64,000 bases of DNA from Reichenbachiella ulvae (GCF_025833875.1 NZ_JAOYOD010000001.1:3472001-3536000), one strand, 5' to 3'; shown: positions 51,716 to 60,461, counted from the stretch's first letter. Notes: generated by a model from the letters alone, not told the origin. A program made the numbers and translations.

Positions 51716-52468
51716 ATGCAAAAAATTGCTTTTATCACCGGCGCGAGCTCAGGTATTGGACAAGCTATTGCACGCTCTTTAGCGGAGCATTTTGCTTTGA
51801 TCATCTGCGGAAGAAGAATCGAGCGACTTCAAGAATTAAAAAATGAGCTTTCTGCAAAAACAGAGGTTCAGATCCTGACCTTTGATGTAGGAAGTAAAGC
51901 AGAAGTTGATGCGGCCATAGAAAGCCTGCCAACAGAATGGCAAAAGATACACACCTTGGTCAACAATGCAGGCAATGCCCACGGCAGAGCTCCTTTGCAC
52001 GAAGGAGATGTCAATGACTGGGAGGCCATGATTGACTCCAACCTGAAAGGCTTGCTCTATGTCACTAGAGCCATCCTGCCCGGAATGGTAGAAAGAAAAA
52101 TCGGTGATGTAGTGAATATCTCTTCCATCGCCGGAAAAGAAGCCTATGAAAATGGCAATGTCTACTGCGCCTCTAAATTTGGGGTAGATGCACTGACCAA
52201 AAGCATGCGCCAGGAACTCGTGCAGCACAACATCCGCGCGATGTCAGTCAATCCTGGATTGGTCAATACCGAATTTTCAATGGTGCGATTCAAAGGAGAT
52301 GAAGATCAAGCCGAATCTGTATACAAAGGAATGGAGCCTTTGCTTGCTGAAGACATTGCTGATGTGGTGCAGTTTGCCGTGACACGTCCAGCCCACGTCA
52401 ACTTAGCAGACGTCACTGTTCTGGCTCGCTCGCAAGCAAGCGCCACCAAAGTCCACAAAAACAACTAG
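51716..52468 (+). CDS. SDR family NAD(P)-dependent oxidoreductase (YdfG-like)
   Basis: 250 residues with all classical SDR motifs: TGASSGIGQAIARSL (cofactor loop), CGRRIERL (NADP-type arginines), NNAGNAHGRAP, NISSIAGKEAYENGNVYCASKFG with catalytic Ser, Tyr and Lys, and VNPGLVNTEFS. The style is that of YdfG/3-hydroxy acid and serine dehydrogenases acting on beta-hydroxy acids. ATG 51716 fits. The next gene, dgt, starts one base after its stop, so they form an operon with the following genes. Confidence 0.9.
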   Translation: MQKIAFITGASSGIGQAIARSLAEHFALIICGRRIERLQELKNELSAKTEVQILTFDVGSKAEVDAAIESLPTEWQKIHTLVNNAGNAHGRAPLHEGDVNDWEAMIDSNLKGLLYVTRAILPGMVERKIGDVVNISSIAGKEAYENGNVYCASKFGVDALTKSMRQELVQHNIRAMSVNPGLVNTEFSMVRFKGDEDQAESVYKGMEPLLAEDIADVVQFAVTRPAHVNLADVTVLARSQASATKVHKNN

Positions 52469-52469
52469 A

Positions 52470-53822
52470 ATGAGCCAAATGAACTGGAAGGCACTGATGT
52501 CGGTGCAGCGTTTAGGAGAAAAGAAGAAAACCGATGCTTTCTCTTCTCAAAAACTGAGAAGTGAATTTGAGGTGGACTATGACCGCATCATTTTCAGTCG
52601 TCCCTTCAGAAACCTGCAAGACAAAACACAAGTATTCCCTCTACCTGATCAGGATTTCGTCCACACACGATTAACTCATAGTCTCGAAGTTTCAAGTGTA
52701 GGCAGATCTTTAGGCAAAAACGCAGGCGCTGCACTGCTCGAAAAATACCCCGAATTGGATCATTTGACTCCAGGAGATTTCGGAGCAGTAGTGGGAGCTG
52801 CTGCTTTGGCCCACGACGTGGGAAATCCCCCTTTCGGCCATTCAGGCGAGACGGCTATTTCTGACATCTTTCAGCATCATCCCATTTCCGATCAACTGAA
52901 ACAATCCATGCGCCCTGAAGAATGGGCAGACCTGACTGATTTTGAAGGAAACGCTCAGGGGTTTCGTCTATTGACCAGAAACCAGCGACAGGGCCTCAAG
53001 CTAACTCTGGCCACTTTGGCGGCCTTTACCAAATACCCATGTTATTCGGCATTTGAGCAAAGAGACAAAAAGAAAAAGAGCCAAAAAAAATACGGGTATT
53101 TTCAGTCCGAAGCAGAGATTTTCGAAGACATGGCTCAGGATTTAGGCCTGCTTCAAGTGGCGGAAAAAGTTTGGACACGTCATCCACTGGCCTTTCTGGT
53201 AGAGGCAGCCGATGACATCTGCTATAGCATCATAGACCTGGAAGATGGATTTGGTTTGGGATTGGTCAGCTTCGAACAAACCAAAAATTTCTTAGCATCG
53301 ATTCTCAAAGAAAAGTTTCAGCCAGCTAAACTAGAAAAAATCCCAAGTGACAAAGAAAAAATCGGTGTCCTTCGTGCGGTAGCGATTCACACCCTGATCG
53401 AAGAAAGCACACAGGTCTTTTTGCAAAATGAAGAAGCGATGCTGGCCGGTCAATTCGATCAGGCAATCACAGACCTGATCCCTTCTGCTGACATATTAGA
53501 AGAGATCAGCAAGTTCTCTATCAAGAACCTTTATCAGAGTCGTCAGGTTCTGGAAAAAGAAGCTGCGGGATTTGAAGTCATAGACGGACTGCTCGAATCC
53601 TTCATTCTGGCTGTTTATTTCAAATACTACGACCAAGCCTCTTACTCTGGTAAGCACAAGAGTATTTTCAGGCTACTCCCTGAAGACATCGTCTACAGGC
53701 TAGATCATGAAGCCAAAAGCCCCTATCAATCCATGCTACTTATCACAGATTATGTTTCGGGCATGACCGACGGATCTGCAATCAAACTTTTCAGGATTTT
53801 AAAAGGAATTGACTTAAATTGA
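52470..53822 (+). CDS. dgt: Deoxyguanosinetriphosphate triphosphohydrolase-like protein
   Basis: dGTPases hydrolyse dNTPs to nucleoside and triphosphate and keep dNTP pools in check. The 450-residue protein shows the HD-domain metal site: TRLTHSLEVSSVGRSLG (first His), AALAHDVGNPPFGHSGE (HD and family-specific FGHxGE) and EAADDICYSIIDLEDG (last Asp). NAQGFRLLTRNQ is the nucleotide-binding signature. Length and order match Bacteroidota dGTPases. It follows the SDR gene by one base and precedes an unknown gene by 25 bases. Confidence 0.93.
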   Translation: MSQMNWKALMSVQRLGEKKKTDAFSSQKLRSEFEVDYDRIIFSRPFRNLQDKTQVFPLPDQDFVHTRLTHSLEVSSVGRSLGKNAGAALLEKYPELDHLTPGDFGAVVGAAALAHDVGNPPFGHSGETAISDIFQHHPISDQLKQSMRPEEWADLTDFEGNAQGFRLLTRNQRQGLKLTLATLAAFTKYPCYSAFEQRDKKKKSQKKYGYFQSEAEIFEDMAQDLGLLQVAEKVWTRHPLAFLVEAADDICYSIIDLEDGFGLGLVSFEQTKNFLASILKEKFQPAKLEKIPSDKEKIGVLRAVAIHTLIEESTQVFLQNEEAMLAGQFDQAITDLIPSADILEEISKFSIKNLYQSRQVLEKEAAGFEVIDGLLESFILAVYFKYYDQASYSGKHKSIFRLLPEDIVYRLDHEAKSPYQSMLLITDYVSGMTDGSAIKLFRILKGIDLN

Positions 53823-53847
53823 AATCAGGCAAAACCCTTACGCTTAT

Positions 53848-54699
53848 ATGAATTTAAAATGGCAAAAATTCACCTATCCAAGCTTAGAAAGCATCAGAGA
53901 AGCCAAAGAGCAAAGCCATCAGGCCATACAAAATGTGGCAGCTGTTGGTCGCGCCTTCTTACCTGAGAGCGAAATAGATGAATATGCCAATCTGGAGTGG
54001 GATGCCAAACTCCAGCGACTAGTAGGTCGATGGATCGAGGGCAACATCACCTTCCGGTCTTCTATCAGTCTTTATGACTTTATGGTCTATCTGGTGGACG
54101 AAAACTTTAAAACGCTCTCTTCCATATCCATGCAAGGCAGCAAGCAAAAAGACGTGATGGTGTGGCTGGAAAAAGAACTGGTCCAGCTGGGTGTAGATTT
54201 CTCCAAAATCAACCTCAATTACCCCTACGAACTACCGGATTATGCGGACAATTTGGGACATACCTTTGGTGTGAAGAGCGAACAGGCCAGCCACGAATTG
54301 AGCCGACTCTATCACAATGCCAACCTAATGATTCATTACATACTGGCTCAGGAAGAAAAAAAAGTGAGTAAGGTCAAGTGCTGGCCCCACCACTTTGATA
54401 TCGCAGGATCTGTCATTTTGCTTGACACAGGTGATCAAGACACTTCAAAAAAAATCGGCGTGGGAATGTCTCCTGGAGATCAGGATTATGACGAACCTTA
54501 CTTTTATGTAGCTCCCTGGCCCTACCCCGTCAAGGAACTACCAGACATATCCGAAACACTCGGGCACTGGCATGAAAACAATTGGATAGGAGCCGTCCTG
54601 CCTTATTCCAAACTGGTGGGGCAAGATCTGATTCAGGATCAGATTCGTGTGATTCAGAAATTTTACGAAACGGCCATCCATTCTTTAAAGAACCTTTAG
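53848..54699 (+). CDS. Conserved-looking protein of unknown function
   Basis: 283 residues, soluble, no signal peptide. The N-terminal half is helical; from about 165 a strand-rich region has clear motif-like blocks: KCWPHHFDIAGSVILLDTG, GVGMSPGDQDYDEPYFYVAP, WPYPVKELP and LGHWHENNWIGAVLPYS. The His pair (WPHHFD) and the acidic DQDYDEP could form a metal or catalytic site. I do not recognise the family with confidence. It is inside a plus-strand run SDR-dgt-this-glycosyltransferase with 25 and 27 base gaps. Confidence 0.7.
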   Translation: MNLKWQKFTYPSLESIREAKEQSHQAIQNVAAVGRAFLPESEIDEYANLEWDAKLQRLVGRWIEGNITFRSSISLYDFMVYLVDENFKTLSSISMQGSKQKDVMVWLEKELVQLGVDFSKINLNYPYELPDYADNLGHTFGVKSEQASHELSRLYHNANLMIHYILAQEEKKVSKVKCWPHHFDIAGSVILLDTGDQDTSKKIGVGMSPGDQDYDEPYFYVAPWPYPVKELPDISETLGHWHENNWIGAVLPYSKLVGQDLIQDQIRVIQKFYETAIHSLKNL

Positions 54700-54726
54700 T
54701 CTTACATTTGCCCAAAGCATTCATTC

Positions 54727-55725
54727 GTGATCAAATATTCCGTCATTGTACCCGTATTCAATCGACCTCAAGAAATGGAGGAGCTTCTGGATAGCCTGGA
54801 AGTACAGAAACGTCCAGATCTTGAAATTGTCATCGTTGAAGATGGCTCAACAGAAAAGAGTGATCACTTAGTTGATAATTACAGCCTTAATATCCAATAT
54901 TACTTTAAGGCAAACAGTGGTCCCGGCGACAGCAGAAACTTCGGAATGGAAAAAGCACAGGGCGATTATTTGCTTTTTTTCGATTCTGATTGCCTCATCC
55001 CAGCGGGATATTTTGATCAATTGGATCAGGGAATTGAGAAACATGATCCTGATGTATTCGGAGGACCAGATGCCGCGCATGAATCCTTCTCCGATACACA
55101 AAAAGCCATCAACTACGCAATGACCTCCTTCTTTACGACTGGAGGAATAAGAGGTGGAAAAAAACAACTGGACACCTATCAGCCAAGGAGCTTCAATATG
55201 GGGCTAAAAAAAGAAGTCTATCAACAAGTAGGCGGTTTTTCAGACATACACCCCGGTGAAGACCCTGACCTTAGTTTCCGTATCATGAAAGCCGGTTTCA
55301 AATCAATGTTGCTGCCTGAGGTCTTTGTCTATCACAAACGCAGAATCGATTTTTCTTGCTTTGTCAAGCAGGTTTACAAATTTGGTGTTGTACGTGTGAT
55401 TTTGAATCAGTGGTACCCCGACACCAAAAAGCTCGTTTATTTCTTACCTACATTATTTCTTTTAGGAGTGGTAGGGTTGCTAGCACTTGGGTTTGTTTGG
55501 ACACCGTGGCTTTACCTACTTCTTCTTGTTTATTCAACCTTACTTTTCGTAGATGCACTTTCCCGCAATTCTCTCAAAGTAGCTTTGATGGCAGTGCCGG
55601 CTGCCTGGATTCAGCTTCTGGGATACGGATATGGTTTTTTGAAATCAAGCATTCTCATTGGCCTCCTTGGAAGAAAGGAAAGAAAGGCCTTTCCGTCTTT
55701 TTTTTTCGACACAAAAAAACCCTGA
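54727..55725 (+). CDS. Family 2 glycosyltransferase with C-terminal membrane helices
   Basis: 332 residues starting at GTG 54727. The GT-A fold opens with YSVIVPVFNRPQEMEELLDS, then IVIVEDGST (nucleotide aspartates), SGPGDSRNFGMEKAQGDYLL and FFDSDCLIP with the DxD metal motif (DSD). GGFSDIHPGEDPDLSFRIMK supplies the ED general-base motif. Two to three helices follow (FLPTLFLLGVVGLLALGFVW, LYLLLLVYSTLLFVDAL), so it works at the membrane, likely on a lipid-linked or envelope acceptor. The final codons overlap a terminator (55713-55740). Confidence 0.9.
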   Translation: MIKYSVIVPVFNRPQEMEELLDSLEVQKRPDLEIVIVEDGSTEKSDHLVDNYSLNIQYYFKANSGPGDSRNFGMEKAQGDYLLFFDSDCLIPAGYFDQLDQGIEKHDPDVFGGPDAAHESFSDTQKAINYAMTSFFTTGGIRGGKKQLDTYQPRSFNMGLKKEVYQQVGGFSDIHPGEDPDLSFRIMKAGFKSMLLPEVFVYHKRRIDFSCFVKQVYKFGVVRVILNQWYPDTKKLVYFLPTLFLLGVVGLLALGFVWTPWLYLLLLVYSTLLFVDALSRNSLKVALMAVPAAWIQLLGYGYGFLKSSILIGLLGRKERKAFPSFFFDTKKP

Positions 55726-55740
55726 CAGGCGCCAGGGTTT
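55713..55740 (-). terminator. Terminator embedded in the end of the glycosyltransferase gene
   Basis: AAACCCTG (55717-55724) pairs with CAGGGTTT (55733-55740), 8-base loop. A7 on the left is T7 for minus-strand transcripts, so it mainly ends the small minus-strand gene(s) at 55813-56097; for the plus strand only TTTAG follows. Confidence 0.7.
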
Positions 55741-55887
55741 AGTCAGCTAGGTTTCCCTATCTTCTACAGGGGATTAGCTACGAGAAAAAGACCTTTCAAA
55801 TATTGGGTTAGGTTAATCCGGACAACTACCATTTTGAATAGCACATCCTGAGAAAGCGTCTTTTTCAATTTCCTTGAAGTCGAAGAA

Positions 55888-56097
55888 TCAAAATATCTCT
55901 ACAGACTTCTCCATTTTTTGATTTACAAGATTCAGTTGATTCAGCACCTTTTGAACCAGGCGGTTCGATGCGTTGTTAAACTTCATCACTATTTTAAGAG
56001 CCGATGGATTACCCGATTTGCTTACTGCTTTGACAAACTCTTCAGAGCAACCATAGTGATAAGACTTACTATCTGTATTGTACCAAATAACATTCAT
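55888..56097 (-). CDS. Small conserved-looking protein, frame continues past TGA to 55813
   Basis: 69 residues from ATG 56095-56097 (MNVIWYNTDSKSYHYGCSEE at the start, helical MKFNNASNRLVQKVLNQLNL in the middle). Small cytoplasmic protein, family not certain. Its stop is TGA (55888-55890); the same frame then stays open for 24 codons (FFDFKEIEKDAFSGCAIQNG then SCPD) to TAA at 55813-55815. The extension is cysteine-containing and not low-complexity. The gene is preceded by the repeat element at 56139-56212 and ends before the terminator at 55713-55740. Confidence 0.6.
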   Translation of the reverse strand: MNVIWYNTDSKSYHYGCSEEFVKAVSKSGNPSALKIVMKFNNASNRLVQKVLNQLNLVNQKMEKSVEIF

Positions 56098-56138
56098 GGC
56101 TTTTTCGTTTGATTTGACTCAAACTAAGAAAAGCCTGA

Positions 56139-56212
56139 CTTTAAAATCCTGACAAAAAACTTTAAAATCCTGCCATGTCAGGATTTTAAAGAAAAGTGGC
56201 AGGATTTTAAAG
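56139..56212. repeat. Interlocked inverted repeats, includes a minus-strand terminator
   Basis: Four copies of the TTTAAAATCCTG core: arm 1 56139-56153, arm 2 56160-56175, arm 3 56177-56191, arm 4 56197-56212. Arm 3 is the exact complement of arm 1 (15 bases) and arm 4 of arm 2 (16 bases), so pairings 1:3 and 2:4 interlock. Arms 2 and 3 also pair (13 bp) as a hairpin, which on the minus strand is followed by T6 (56154-56159) and would terminate the DUF4783 gene whose stop is at 56217. Confidence 0.85.
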
Positions 56213-56216
56213 TCTA

Positions 56217-56600
56217 TCAGTCCTCACTAAAATTGATTGTATCGACCACATACTGGTCATTGACTTTTTTGAGCAGTAGCACGACACGATAAGTCTTGCT
56301 ACGGCTAGAATACAAGGCGATGTTATATTTCAAACCTTCTGGCGAAGTGCCTCTATGAATATATTCGAAACTCGCTGGAGGATTTTGTTTGAAAAAATCT
56401 CTCAATAGCGGCTCGGCCTGCGCCTTACTATAATTCGCTCCAACATCATTGATTTTAACTTCAGTTACCTGGTTAAAATATTTAATGAGTTCTTTCGCAC
56501 TACCGGCATTGAAGGCCTGTTCTACATTCTCTGTAGTCTCCTGACCCATCGCTACCTGTGCAATGAAAAATATGGATAGTATGGCAAACAGTTGTTTCAT
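56217..56600 (-). CDS. DUF4783 family exported protein
   Basis: About 127 residues from ATG 56598-56600 (another ATG is directly before). Signal peptide MKQLFAILSIFFIAQVAMGQ. The mature protein is a small NTF2-like fold: VEQAFNAGSAKELIKYFNQV, then EPLLRDFFKQNPPASFEYIH and IALYSSRSKTYRVVLLLK, in which FxxNPP is the DUF4783 marker. The family is specific to Bacteroidota with unknown function. In this position it is read towards the repeat element at 56139-56212, which provides its terminator. Confidence 0.88.
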   Translation of the reverse strand: MKQLFAILSIFFIAQVAMGQETTENVEQAFNAGSAKELIKYFNQVTEVKINDVGANYSKAQAEPLLRDFFKQNPPASFEYIHRGTSPEGLKYNIALYSSRSKTYRVVLLLKKVNDQYVVDTINFSED

Positions 56601-56748
56601 CATAATTAGTTTCAATAGCTAATATAATGCCAATCCATCGGAATCACAGAAACAATTGAATCTAAGGGTAAGCTCAAAGATTTTAACCATCACTTCAGAA
56701 TGGCAATAAGAAGCCCTAAATTTAAAGAAACCACTGAATTTAGGCTTT

Positions 56749-56976
56749 ATGATTGAGAAACTAGTAGGCATCCTATCCTTTACGGGAGGAGTAATTATCG
56801 TTTTTATGGGAGTAGGCGTTTTGGTCATCCGTGGGGTGACTGGCGAAATCCCAGAGATCGCAGAATATATTTTGATGCTACTAATAGTGGTCTTTGGATG
56901 TTCAACCGCGGCTCACGTGATCACCAGTGGACTGGGGAAAGGCAAGCCAGGGTCAAAAGGTCCATCAGACGAGTAG
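56749..56976 (+). CDS. Small two-helix membrane protein, unknown
   Basis: 75 residues from ATG 56749: helices LVGILSFTGGVIIVFMGVGVL (about 5-25) and IAEYILMLLIVVFGCSTAA (about 37-55), then a Gly/Lys-rich tail (GLGKGKPGSKGPSDE). No family recognised. The bases just before the start form a hairpin (CTAAATT/AATTTAG with flanking AAGC/GCTT). Its end overlaps the end of comB by 12 bases in convergent orientation. Confidence 0.6.
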   Translation: MIEKLVGILSFTGGVIIVFMGVGVLVIRGVTGEIPEIAEYILMLLIVVFGCSTAAHVITSGLGKGKPGSKGPSDE

Positions 56977-57675
56977 CAGCCTATCTCCTATCATTTTTGG
57001 GACAACTTGATACTCGTCTATGCGCAAACAATAGGCGATATCTTCTTTGATGTTCAAGCGATTCAGACGTCTGGCATGTGCAGATGACTCTACCGTCTCC
57101 GTGAGGTTGTCTTTCACACTTTCCCAATATTTCAATGCCATGTGAGGCGTATCACAACCCAATTCATGCGACATCTTCAGCTTTTCCACCAACGCTCCAG
57201 CAAATAAAGTGTCCTCCATGTTGGTTTTGCCTTTCCATCCTGCACAGTGTACGATGACATCCTTGTTTTGCAATTGGATGTACTCTGCCACACTAGATAG
57301 ATTGAGAAAAGAACCAATGAGCACCTCGTCTGCCACCATAGATCGCTCAATCGCTACGGTACCATTGGTCGTGGTGATCACTACAGATCGATCCTGCACC
57401 ACTCCGTCCATATAACTAAATGGAGAGTTGTCGAGAGGAAAACCTTCAATTTGTTCGCCTCCTCTTTCTGCTGCGCAGAGATAACCGTCTTTAGAGAGGT
57501 ATTCCCTAGCCACTTCTAATTTCTCCACTGGAATAATCTCCCTGGCACCATGGGCAAAGGCTGTAGTCATCACAGAGGTGGCGCGAAGAATATCCACGAC
57601 CACCACTATTTTACCTTCAAGATCATACAAGTCTATCAGTTGGGGAGATAGACATACGTCAATCGTCTTACTCAA
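56965..57675 (-). CDS. comB: 2-phosphosulfolactate phosphatase (ComB)
   Basis: ComB removes phosphate from 2-phospho-3-sulfolactate, a step first described in coenzyme M synthesis and found in many bacteria with other sulfonate metabolism. The 236-residue length is normal. Motifs: VVVDILRATSVMTTAFAHGA, LCAAERGGEQIEGFPLDNSP, VVITTTNGTVAI and IVHCAGWKGKTNMEDTLFAG are family hallmarks. comA and comC are not present. In Cytophagales, a link to sulfonolipid (capnine-type) or sulfolactate metabolism is possible but is inference. It lies 5 bases after gcvT and is likely co-transcribed. Confidence 0.88.
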   Translation of the reverse strand: MSKTIDVCLSPQLIDLYDLEGKIVVVVDILRATSVMTTAFAHGAREIIPVEKLEVAREYLSKDGYLCAAERGGEQIEGFPLDNSPFSYMDGVVQDRSVVITTTNGTVAIERSMVADEVLIGSFLNLSSVAEYIQLQNKDVIVHCAGWKGKTNMEDTLFAGALVEKLKMSHELGCDTPHMALKYWESVKDNLTETVESSAHARRLNRLNIKEDIAYCLRIDEYQVVPKMIGDRLLLV

Positions 57676-57680
57676 AATTC

Positions 57681-58769
57681 TCAGTTTTTATATAATGGCA
57701 ATTTTGTTACTATGGCTTTCAGAGACTTATTTCTCACTTGAATAAAAATCTCAGTATCCGCTGTATGGTGTCCCATCTGAACATATCCTAAACCAATACC
57801 TTTATTCATGGAGGGAGACATCGTACCTGAAGTCACATGGCCGATGACATGGCCATCTGCATCTGCGATTTCATAGCCACCTCTTGGAATCCCTTTGTCT
57901 TCCATCACGAATCCTACTAGCTTTTTAGAAACGCCTTCCTCCTTTTGCTTGAGCAAGGCTTCACTATTGGTAAAATCCTTGGTAAATTTAGTAATCCAAC
58001 CTAGACCTGCTTCGAGTGGTGAGGTCGTATCGTCAATGTCATTGCCATAAAGGCAAAAACCCATTTCCAGTCTCAGCGTATCTCTGGCACCTAGTCCGAT
58101 GGGTTGAATCCCGAATTCTTCGCCTGCCGCGAATACAGCATTCCAAAGCTTTTCGGCATCTTCATTTTTTACATAAAGTTCAAAACCTCCCGCACCAGTA
58201 TATCCTGTAGCAGAAATAATCACATCTTCTACTCCACCGATACTGCCTTCTGTGAAATGATAAAATTTAATGGAAGACAAATCCACATCGGTGATTTTTT
58301 GCAGCGCACCTACCGCTTTTGGTCCCTGGACAGCAAAAAGAGAATACTCATCCGACACGTTCGTCATTTTGACTCCCTTGTCGTTGAACTGGCTGATCCA
58401 GTTCCAGTCTTTTTCTATATTGGATGCGTTCACTACCAAAAGGTACTTTTCATCGCTAAATCTATAGACCAACAAATCATCGACGATTCCTCCTTTGTCA
58501 TTGGGTAAACAAGAATACTGCGCTTGCCCATCGATAATTTTAGAAGCATCGTTGCTGGTCACTCGCTGAATCAGATCCAATGCCTCAGGGCCTTCGAGGA
58601 AAAACTCTCCCATGTGCGATACGTCAAATACACCGACTGCCTCTCTCACGCAGATGTGTTCGGCCTTGTCTGAGCTATATCTCACTGGCATGTTGAAGCC
58701 AGCGAATGGCACCATTTTTCCTCCGAGGGAAACATGCAGGTCATTTAAAGTGATGTTTTTTGCATCCAT
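57681..58769 (-). CDS. gcvT: Glycine cleavage system T protein (aminomethyltransferase)
   Basis: GcvT transfers the methylene group from lipoyl-bound aminomethyl to tetrahydrofolate, releasing ammonia. The 362 residues from ATG 58767-58769 have the family start ([20 protein letters not shown]), [36 protein letters not shown] with the catalytic aspartate near 95, [15 protein letters not shown], and [17 protein letters not shown]. The C-terminal barrel has GIPRGGYEI and [19 protein letters not shown]. gcvH and gcvP are not nearby. A TTG three codons upstream is in frame but the ATG is preferred. Confidence 0.96.
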   Translation of the reverse strand: MDAKNITLNDLHVSLGGKMVPFAGFNMPVRYSSDKAEHICVREAVGVFDVSHMGEFFLEGPEALDLIQRVTSNDASKIIDGQAQYSCLPNDKGGIVDDLLVYRFSDEKYLLVVNASNIEKDWNWISQFNDKGVKMTNVSDEYSLFAVQGPKAVGALQKITDVDLSSIKFYHFTEGSIGGVEDVIISATGYTGAGGFELYVKNEDAEKLWNAVFAAGEEFGIQPIGLGARDTLRLEMGFCLYGNDIDDTTSPLEAGLGWITKFTKDFTNSEALLKQKEEGVSKKLVGFVMEDKGIPRGGYEIADADGHVIGHVTSGTMSPSMNKGIGLGYVQMGHHTADTEIFIQVRNKSLKAIVTKLPLYKN

Positions 58770-58865
58770 TGTTGTCAAATTTGGTCCTGAACGAATCAGG
58801 AGGGTTAATGTCCCGCAAATCTAATAGAATTCACAAACCGAATAGAGGAAGAATAGCGAAATCCC

Positions 58866-60341
58866 TTACTTGTCCCGAAGCACTTGCTCCATGATCTTGG
58901 CAGAATTGAGGCACATCGGGATACCTGCCCCAGGATGCACACTGCCTCCTACAAAATACAGTCTTTCGATTTGACGGGAAAAGTTCGCATGTCGCAAAAA
59001 AGCAGCAAACATGCTATTGGAGCTATTGCCATATATAGAACCGTAGGCGCCTAGTAGATCCGCCTCGATCTTTTGTGGATCGATATGGTCTTCATATTCT
59101 ATATGGTCTTCTATATCTTCCCCCAACATACGGCTGATCTTTGAAATGGCAGTCTTTCTGGTTTCTTCCACTATCTCGTCCCAATGCTGCCCCTGATTGT
59201 TGGGTGCTGTGATAAGCACGAACCAGTTTTCTTTGCCCTTAGGAGCATCGGCGGGAACGTGCTTGGAAGAAATATACAGATAGAGTGAAGGATCTGAGCT
59301 GATATTCTGATCTGAATAAATGGCTCGAAACTCTTCCTTTTGGTCTTCGGTATAAAGCATATTGTGCACGCCCAACTGCTCAAAAGAGCGATCCATTCCC
59401 CAGAAAAAAGCCACTGCAGAACTGGATTTGGGTTGATTGATGACATGCTGAGGGGGAGTCCAGTCTGGAAGCAAATGCTGGTAGGTCAGATAGACGTCCA
59501 TATTACTCACTACCAAATCAGCTTCCACATTATGTCCATTGACCAAAACACCATGCGCTTTGGTTTGTTCAGCCAGGATTCTCTCCACTCTGGAATTGAA
59601 ATAAAACCTGATTCCCACGTCTTCTGCCAGCTTGAAAAGTGCCTCCACAATGGAATAAATCCCTTTGTCAGGCATATACATTCCAAGGCTGAGCTCGAGA
59701 TGTTGAATCACATTGAGAGTAGCTGGAGCCACGAAGGGGTTGGAGCCTACATAGGTAGCGTAGTTATTAAACATCCTCACCATTCTGGAATCTTTAAAAT
59801 GGTTTCGGTTGGCCTTGTCCATGGTCTTGAACGCCTCGATTTTACTGAAACGAATCAAACCCAAAACCACATTGTGGTGGAGCATGTCTTTGACTCTGTG
59901 GATCGATCGCTCGATAAAAACTGGACGAGTAATCGTGTATTTCTTACGAATGTTTTTCAGGTACTTCTTAAATCGCTTTTTCGTATCCTCCGTTTTATTC
60001 TCTATCTCCTCACCGAATTTTTCAGTATCGCTATAGGCCTGTATTAACGTACCATCTTCGAAAAAGAATTTGAAAGGTTTCTCTAATAAAGAATAGGAAA
60101 AATAAGCTCGGGGGTCTTTGCCATGCAACTCGAACAATTCATCAATCAAATGTGGCAAAGTAACGATAGAAGGCCCCATATCGAACCTAAAGTCATTGGC
60201 GTATTTCTGCCGCATTTTACCTCCCGGAGTTGGAGCGGCCTCATAGACCTCCACTTCATAGCCTCGGGCTTTCATTCGGATAGCGGCTGCCAGTCCGGCA
60301 ATACCCGCTCCTATTACCACACATTTTTGCTTGTCTCCCAT
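58866..60341 (-). CDS. crtI: Phytoene desaturase family FAD oxidoreductase (CrtI-like)
   Basis: From ATG 60339-60341 about 491 residues. The FAD-binding dinucleotide fold is at the N-terminus: KCVVIGAGIAGLAAAIRMKA with YEVEVYEAAPTPGGKMRQ, then FRFDMGPSIVTLP as in bacterial CrtI. The closing signature is LYFVGGSVHPGAGIPMCLNS, again typical of carotenoid desaturases. The reaction would be introduction of double bases in a polyene or isoprenoid chain. No crtB lies nearby, and the gene is divergent from an ABC/ACP group, so a role in that cluster's product is an alternative to classical carotenoids. An extra N-terminal stretch upstream of 60341 is dispensable. Confidence 0.88.
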   Translation of the reverse strand: MGDKQKCVVIGAGIAGLAAAIRMKARGYEVEVYEAAPTPGGKMRQKYANDFRFDMGPSIVTLPHLIDELFELHGKDPRAYFSYSLLEKPFKFFFEDGTLIQAYSDTEKFGEEIENKTEDTKKRFKKYLKNIRKKYTITRPVFIERSIHRVKDMLHHNVVLGLIRFSKIEAFKTMDKANRNHFKDSRMVRMFNNYATYVGSNPFVAPATLNVIQHLELSLGMYMPDKGIYSIVEALFKLAEDVGIRFYFNSRVERILAEQTKAHGVLVNGHNVEADLVVSNMDVYLTYQHLLPDWTPPQHVINQPKSSSAVAFFWGMDRSFEQLGVHNMLYTEDQKEEFRAIYSDQNISSDPSLYLYISSKHVPADAPKGKENWFVLITAPNNQGQHWDEIVEETRKTAISKISRMLGEDIEDHIEYEDHIDPQKIEADLLGAYGSIYGNSSNSMFAAFLRHANFSRQIERLYFVGGSVHPGAGIPMCLNSAKIMEQVLRDK

Positions 60342-60461
60342 TCTAAGTCTCTCTGGCAAATTTGCAATCATTCTTCGGGAGTTCCTAGTAGTTCAAAAAC
60401 GGATCACATAGAGAATATCAACATCGATTTTGTTAAGTTCGTGCTGCAAACTCAAAAGCTT

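Noticed and set aside
59340..60047. Plus-strand open frame opposite crtI
   Set aside because: Antisense shadow; crtI carries clear FAD and C-terminal signatures over the same bases.
60123..60461. N-terminal extension of the ABC ATPase frame
   Set aside because: It overlaps the crtI start and the divergent promoter region, and ABC homology starts just after ATG 60462.
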